Below are positions 3,669 through 6,931 of a stretch of 6,931 nucleotides of DNA, one piece after another. This stretch comes from Candidatus Gastranaerophilales bacterium. GTDB taxonomy: Bacteria > Cyanobacteriota > Vampirovibrionia > Gastranaerophilales > Gastranaerophilaceae. Position 1 is the stretch's first letter; every line of letters starts with the position of its first letter. The stretch lies in contig JAJPXE010000027.1 in NCBI GenBank assembly GCA_021205645.1, positions 1-6,931 on the forward strand, given 5' to 3'. A model generated the notes under the pieces. The model ran no database searches. It worked only from the letters and a program-made list of their open reading frames with translations, and had not been told where the DNA came from. A program made the position numbers and the translations under genes.

Positions 3669-5369
3669 CTACTGCACCTGTATATCAAGTAATACCGCTT
3701 TGCGATATCTGAACATCTCTTTCAGTGCTCTGTGCAATTCCTGCTCATTTCTCACTCTAATACCTAATATGCCGTATGATTGTGCAAGTTTTACAAAATC
3801 AGGATTAATCATATTAGAGCAAAATGTGTTATTATAATTCTTTTGCTGTAATGTTTTAACCATTCCGAGCGATGAATTATTCATTATAATAATCTTCAAC
3901 CCGATATTATATTCAGCGCATGTCCCGAGTTCCTGCAAATTCATCTGGAATGAACCATCCCCTGTTATATTCATCACCAATGAATTTGGTTTTGCAATAC
4001 AGGCTCCGATAGCGGCGGGCAAACCGTAACCCATTGTACCGAAACCGCCTGAAGTCAGGAAATTCTTTGAGCTGTCCGGCTTAAAGGTTTTAGCAGCACA
4101 TATCTGATGTTCGCCCACATCTGTTGTTATTATAGGGTGATATTTCTTTGTATAATTATATATTTCATTCAGCACATATTCAGGGGTCATAATTCCGGAC
4201 AGGCATGCCTGAGCTGATGCAGTATCATTGCTGCCGGTGTAGAAACCCGTTCCTGCTGCGGTACATTCCGGCTTCATTTGTCCGTTTTCGATTACCCTTT
4301 TATTTGCCCCCTCTACCCTTTCGAGCCAGTCATAGTGTATGTCAAATAAAATATTTTTAGATTTTATGACACCTATCATCTGCTGCAATACAATATTTAT
4401 CTCTCCTATTATTTCCTCTTCGATAGAAACATTTTTAGAAGTATTGTGCTCAATATTAATGCTGATTATTTTAGTATCGGGCAGGAATTTATCGCAATGG
4501 CAGGTTGTTCTGTCTGAAAATCTTGTTCCCGGAGCGAGTACTACATCAGATTTTTTAATAATTTGGTTCAGGTAATCATCACCGCTGTCACCAATCATAC
4601 CATATGATAAGCCACCGGCACAGCCTGTTGCCATTAAAGTATTTACAACCGGTATATTTGTGAGGAGGGCAAATTCCCGGAGTTCTTTTTCAAAGCCGGC
4701 ACATCCTCCGCCCGCTATTATAACCGGGCGTTCGGCGGTTTTCAATGTGTCAATTGCTTTCAATACACTCGAATGGGGGGCTTCAACCTTTATCTCGCAT
4801 TTGTTACGGAAACTTGTTTTGTATTCCGTAAATGTTTCAAGTACGGATTTTGTAACCCCTATCACACACGGTCCCTGCGGGCAGGTTATTGCTTTTGCAA
4901 AAGCCGTTTTTACGGTTTTTTCTATATCATTGACATCTTTTATGCTGAAGCACTTTTTGCAGCAATTTCTGGTCAAGTTGGTTATGTCGACATCCTGAAA
5001 TTCATTTTCGCCGCAAGTTTGCGATTGAGCGGCAATAACAACAATCGGGGTCTTATCGGTATAAGCGTTCAGAAGACCGGTAACCGTGTTAGTAAATCCG
5101 GGGCCGGATGTGACGAGTACGACCCCGCATTTATTTTTAACTTTTGCATACCCCTCAGCTGCGTGGATTGCGCCCTGTTCGTGTCTTGTGAGATAATGTT
5201 TAATCTTACCGGTTTTTGAAAGAGCCTCATATACAGATAAAATCGGTGCTCCGGGGTAACCGAATATTGTGTCGGTACCTTGTTGTTCTAAAATCCGGAC
5301 AATATATTCCCCGCCCGTTATCATTTCTTGTTTGAGGTTAGTATTTATTTTATCCGTATAATTTATCAT
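3669..5369 (-). CDS. ilvB: Acetolactate synthase-like large subunit (ThDP enzyme), divergent
   Basis: Acetolactate (acetohydroxyacid) synthase condenses two pyruvates, or pyruvate and 2-oxobutyrate, in branched-chain amino-acid synthesis, using ThDP, Mg2+ and FAD. The 566 residues hold the three family domains: the ThDP pyrimidine domain (about 17-180) with GYPGAP and catalytic E64 in RHEQGA; a central domain (about 195-335) with GTRFSDRTT; and the ThDP pyrophosphate domain (about 396-566) with TTDVGEHQ, GGFGTMGYGLPAAIGA, and GDGSF (470-474) followed by NN at 497-498. Oddities are Leu507 where typical enzymes have Trp, Gln in place of the usual Pro in the segment near 116, a Gly/Ala/Thr/Ser-rich insertion at about 366-392, and no C-terminal tail after LLDIQVQ. 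No ilvN lies beside it. A pyruvate-only acetolactate synthase or another ThDP enzyme remains possible. An internal M16 start is an alternative without a good ribosome-binding site. Confidence 0.85.
   Translation of the reverse strand: MINYTDKINTNLKQEMITGGEYIVRILEQQGTDTIFGYPGAPILSVYEALSKTGKIKHYLTRHEQGAIHAAEGYAKVKNKCGVVLVTSGPGFTNTVTGLLNAYTDKTPIVVIAAQSQTCGENEFQDVDITNLTRNCCKKCFSIKDVNDIEKTVKTAFAKAITCPQGPCVIGVTKSVLETFTEYKTSFRNKCEIKVEAPHSSVLKAIDTLKTAERPVIIAGGGCAGFEKELREFALLTNIPVVNTLMATGCAGGLSYGMIGDSGDDYLNQIIKKSDVVLAPGTRFSDRTTCHCDKFLPDTKIISINIEHNTSKNVSIEEEIIGEINIVLQQMIGVIKSKNILFDIHYDWLERVEGANKRVIENGQMKPECTAAGTGFYTGSNDTASAQACLSGIMTPEYVLNEIYNYTKKYHPIITTDVGEHQICAAKTFKPDSSKNFLTSGGFGTMGYGLPAAIGACIAKPNSLVMNITGDGSFQMNLQELGTCAEYNIGLKIIIMNNSSLGMVKTLQQKNYNNTFCSNMINPDFVKLAQSYGILGIRVRNEQELHRALKEMFRYRKAVLLDIQVQ
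4200..4211. repeat. 12-bp palindrome CAGGCATGCCTG inside ilvB
   Basis: A perfect palindrome sits in the part of the gene that encodes the insertion at about 366-392 (reverse strand codons for Gln-Ala-Cys-Leu). Its core GGCATGCC is shared with the palindromes at 311-326 and 413-422. Confidence 0.5.
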
Positions 5370-5405
5370 TCAGTAATTATATAATAAACTCAAATAAAAT
5401 GTTAG
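5369..5405 (-). promoter_or_regulatory. Promoter of ilvB-like gene, predicted leaderless
   Basis: On the reverse strand a perfect TATAAT (5381 down to 5376) is followed by exactly 6 nt (TACTGA) and then the ATG at 5369, so transcription should start on the A of the start codon. CTAACA (5405 down to 5400, 4 of 6 matches) is the likely -35 box with an 18-bp spacer. There is no Shine-Dalgarno sequence. The lack of an untranslated leader leaves no room for a leader-peptide attenuator of the kind that controls many ilv operons. Confidence 0.65.
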
Positions 5406-5451
5406 AGTCTACGAGTTAGATTTTCGACAGTGTGAGGGTGGGCGAAAATAA

Positions 5452-5517
5452 TTTTCCCCTCCCCGTCCGGAGAGAGAGAAAACCAAATTTCTCCTCGCTC
5501 CAAAGGAGAGGGGAAAA
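5452..5517. repeat. 66-bp hairpin element (REP/MITE-like)
   Basis: The outer arms TTTTCCCCTCCCC (5452-5464) and GGAGAGGGGAAAA (5505-5517) pair at 12 of 13 positions. Inside, GGAGAGAGAGAAAA (5469-5482) and TTTCTCCTCGCTCC (5488-5501) pair imperfectly. CTCC/GGAG (5498-5501, 5505-5508) gives a competing small hairpin. An adjoining 13-bp palindrome, GAAAATAATTTTC (5444-5456), overlaps its left end. The purine/pyrimidine-biased GC arms stand out from the AT-rich surroundings. There is no clean T-tract on either strand, so an interspersed palindromic repeat is more likely than a simple terminator, though it may still end the upstream reverse transcript. Confidence 0.6.
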
Positions 5518-5538
5518 AGTCCTTACCCCTTTACCACT

Positions 5539-6915
5539 TTATGCGATTTTTGGTTGAGATTTCTCTTTCCGGATTTGCTCTTTTAACTCTTTTTCAACGG
5601 CAAATTCTTTGTTCTCAGGCTTTAAAAACCTGTCTGCAAGCATTATTGAAGGTAAAACAACACCTAATGCAAATATGGTTGAACCTATATTCTTTACAAT
5701 TGAACCTCTTTTAAGTTTCCTTACACTCTTGAAAAATTCTTCAATTGTTTCACCGGATTGATTATATTGCTCATAAAGTTTTGAAATATTTGAATGAGTA
5801 TTTCTGATATCATCAAGGTTTATATATTTTCTTGTATCAATTTTACCCGTATCTACAGATTTTTTGAATATCTGATACCATTTACCCGATTTTTTGTAGG
5901 TTTGGATAATATCCGACTGTTTGGCAGCATCAACAACCATATTTTCCGGTGTTTTATTCACAAAGTCATACAATTCAACATCAGAAGCGTTTTTCGGGAA
6001 TAAATTAAGGCTTTTTTCAATGCTTCTGTCTGCAAATGCCTGTTCAAATGTTTCATTTTCCAGAACTCTTGCGTCAAGCGCGATTGATTTGTTATGTTTT
6101 TTATCGGCAACATTCTCAAAATGGCTCTGAACCTTTTGTCCTAAATAGTACATAAATGCCAAAAATCCGGCTTCTTTTATTGCATAGCCGGCAAATTCCT
6201 GCGGCGACCTGGATTTAGCAAGTCTTTCGGATGTTATTCCGACATCAAGAACGCACATATTCTTAACAGGGTCAAGCATAACACTATACAAACCGGTAAA
6301 GTTTGGATTTGTTGAATTATTGGTATTTTTATCTTTTTTACTTCTTATTTTAGAAAGGTTTTGAAAGTTTAAATCCGTTGTTTTATGATAACTGTCACCT
6401 TGAGTGTTCATCAAAATAATACTTTTTTCTTCCTCTTGTTTTAGGAGTTTTTTCTTAATTTTTTTTCTTGTATATTGTTGTTTGAGGTCAGTCATAACAT
6501 TATATGTTCCGAGTGCAAGAAGTGTTGAGGCAACGAACTTGACTACATTAAGATTTTTGAATAATTTTTTATTCGCTCCGATTTCTTCAATCCCTTCTTT
6601 GACTTTTTTATCAGGCGCCCATTCTTTAGTTTTTTCGTAAATGTCATTATTTTTTAGATTTCTTACATCATAATCTGCATCTAATTTTGCTATTTTGAAT
6701 AAAGTTTTGTCGGTAATCTTCTTATAGAGCGGAATACCTCCGAGCCAGATGACTTCAGAACCAAATTCATCTATAAACCTGTCTACACCCTCATCTTTAC
6801 TTGTTACGGATGACGCTGCCGTCATGCCTGCACCGTTTGCACAATCTTTTACCGCCAGAGGCACCAACGATTGGGAATTACCCAGTGTTGAAAATATTTT
6901 AGCTGCTGTTATCAT
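5539..6915 (-). CDS. Hypothetical membrane protein with NPNFTG motif
   Basis: I do not recognise a named family. The 458-residue protein has a mildly hydrophobic Gly/Ala/Ser-rich N-terminus (1-37), a conserved-looking FIDEFGSEVIWLGGIPLYKK block (47-66), a likely membrane helix at about 123-141, and a very basic stretch TRKKIKKKLLKQEEEK just after it. A polar Asn/Lys/Thr linker leads to NPNFTG (203-208). A second hydrophobic segment lies at about 241-259, a Lys/Asp/Asn-rich helical region at 260-405, and a third helix at about 408-427 before a charged tail. VKFVASTLLALG (125-136) and VKNIGSTIFALG (407-418) share 7 of 12 residues, suggesting a duplicated helix. The start is supported by AAGGG (reverse strand, 6927-6923) 7 nt before the ATG. 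From memory, similar NPxFxG proteins are common in Gastranaerophilales. Function is unknown. Confidence 0.75.
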   Translation of the reverse strand: MITAAKIFSTLGNSQSLVPLAVKDCANGAGMTAASSVTSKDEGVDRFIDEFGSEVIWLGGIPLYKKITDKTLFKIAKLDADYDVRNLKNNDIYEKTKEWAPDKKVKEGIEEIGANKKLFKNLNVVKFVASTLLALGTYNVMTDLKQQYTRKKIKKKLLKQEEEKSIILMNTQGDSYHKTTDLNFQNLSKIRSKKDKNTNNSTNPNFTGLYSVMLDPVKNMCVLDVGITSERLAKSRSPQEFAGYAIKEAGFLAFMYYLGQKVQSHFENVADKKHNKSIALDARVLENETFEQAFADRSIEKSLNLFPKNASDVELYDFVNKTPENMVVDAAKQSDIIQTYKKSGKWYQIFKKSVDTGKIDTRKYINLDDIRNTHSNISKLYEQYNQSGETIEEFFKSVRKLKRGSIVKNIGSTIFALGVVLPSIMLADRFLKPENKEFAVEKELKEQIRKEKSQPKIA

Positions 6916-6931
6916 TCCTTTTCCCTTATAC

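Noticed and set aside
4339..5219. Forward open frames of 78, 112 and 148 codons inside the ilvB-like gene
   Set aside because: They are antisense to a full-length gene with clear ThDP-enzyme motifs and have no family resemblance of their own.
5444..5517. Simple intrinsic terminator for the reverse-strand hypothetical gene
   Set aside because: The hairpin is long and imperfect and is followed on the reverse strand by AAAATTATTTTC rather than a continuous T-tract, so I list it as a repeat with possible terminator activity.

Overview
The window reads as a stretch of chromosome from a low-GC bacterium (roughly mid-30s % GC by eye). The best guess is an uncultured gut relative of Cyanobacteria, such as Gastranaerophilales ('Melainabacteria'). 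The reasons are a yggS/ylmE-sepF pair of the kind found in cyanobacteria and Gram-positives, and a large low-complexity membrane protein carrying an NPNFTG motif, which I recall from proteins of that group. This placement is from memory and is not proven by the window. No mobile-element, CRISPR, tRNA, rRNA or recognisable defence gene is visible.

Layout. (1) 1-476 is non-coding and unusually rich in repeats and palindromes. (2) 477-1774 is a forward operon: a sigma70-type promoter, yggS (PLP-binding protein) and sepF (divisome protein), closed by a clear intrinsic terminator. (3) 1774-3668 is a second forward operon: an extended -10 promoter lies directly against that terminator and seems to drive a leaderless DUF4127 gene, which overlaps a manganese-exporter (mntP) gene by 14 nt. 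A candidate terminator is built into the end of mntP. (4) 3669-5369, reverse strand, is an acetolactate-synthase-like large subunit, also apparently leaderless. Its stop codon touches the mntP stop codon with no base between. (5) 5370-5538 is intergenic and holds the ilvB promoter and a 66-bp hairpin element. (6) 5539-6915, reverse strand, is an unrecognised 458-residue membrane protein.

How the genes work together. yggS and sepF form a conserved housekeeping pair (PLP homeostasis and cell division). DUF4127 and mntP look translationally coupled, the only hint here about the role of DUF4127. The ilvB-like gene stands alone, without the regulatory subunit gene ilvN nearby. It has unusual substitutions at the substrate channel and no C-terminal tail, so its substrate is uncertain.

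The least ordinary signals are the two predicted leaderless transcripts, a recurring GGCATGCC-centred palindrome, the repeat-dense leader before yggS, the aberrant acetolactate synthase, and the duplicated membrane-helix motif in the terminal hypothetical protein. I did not find convincing evidence of a new multi-gene system.
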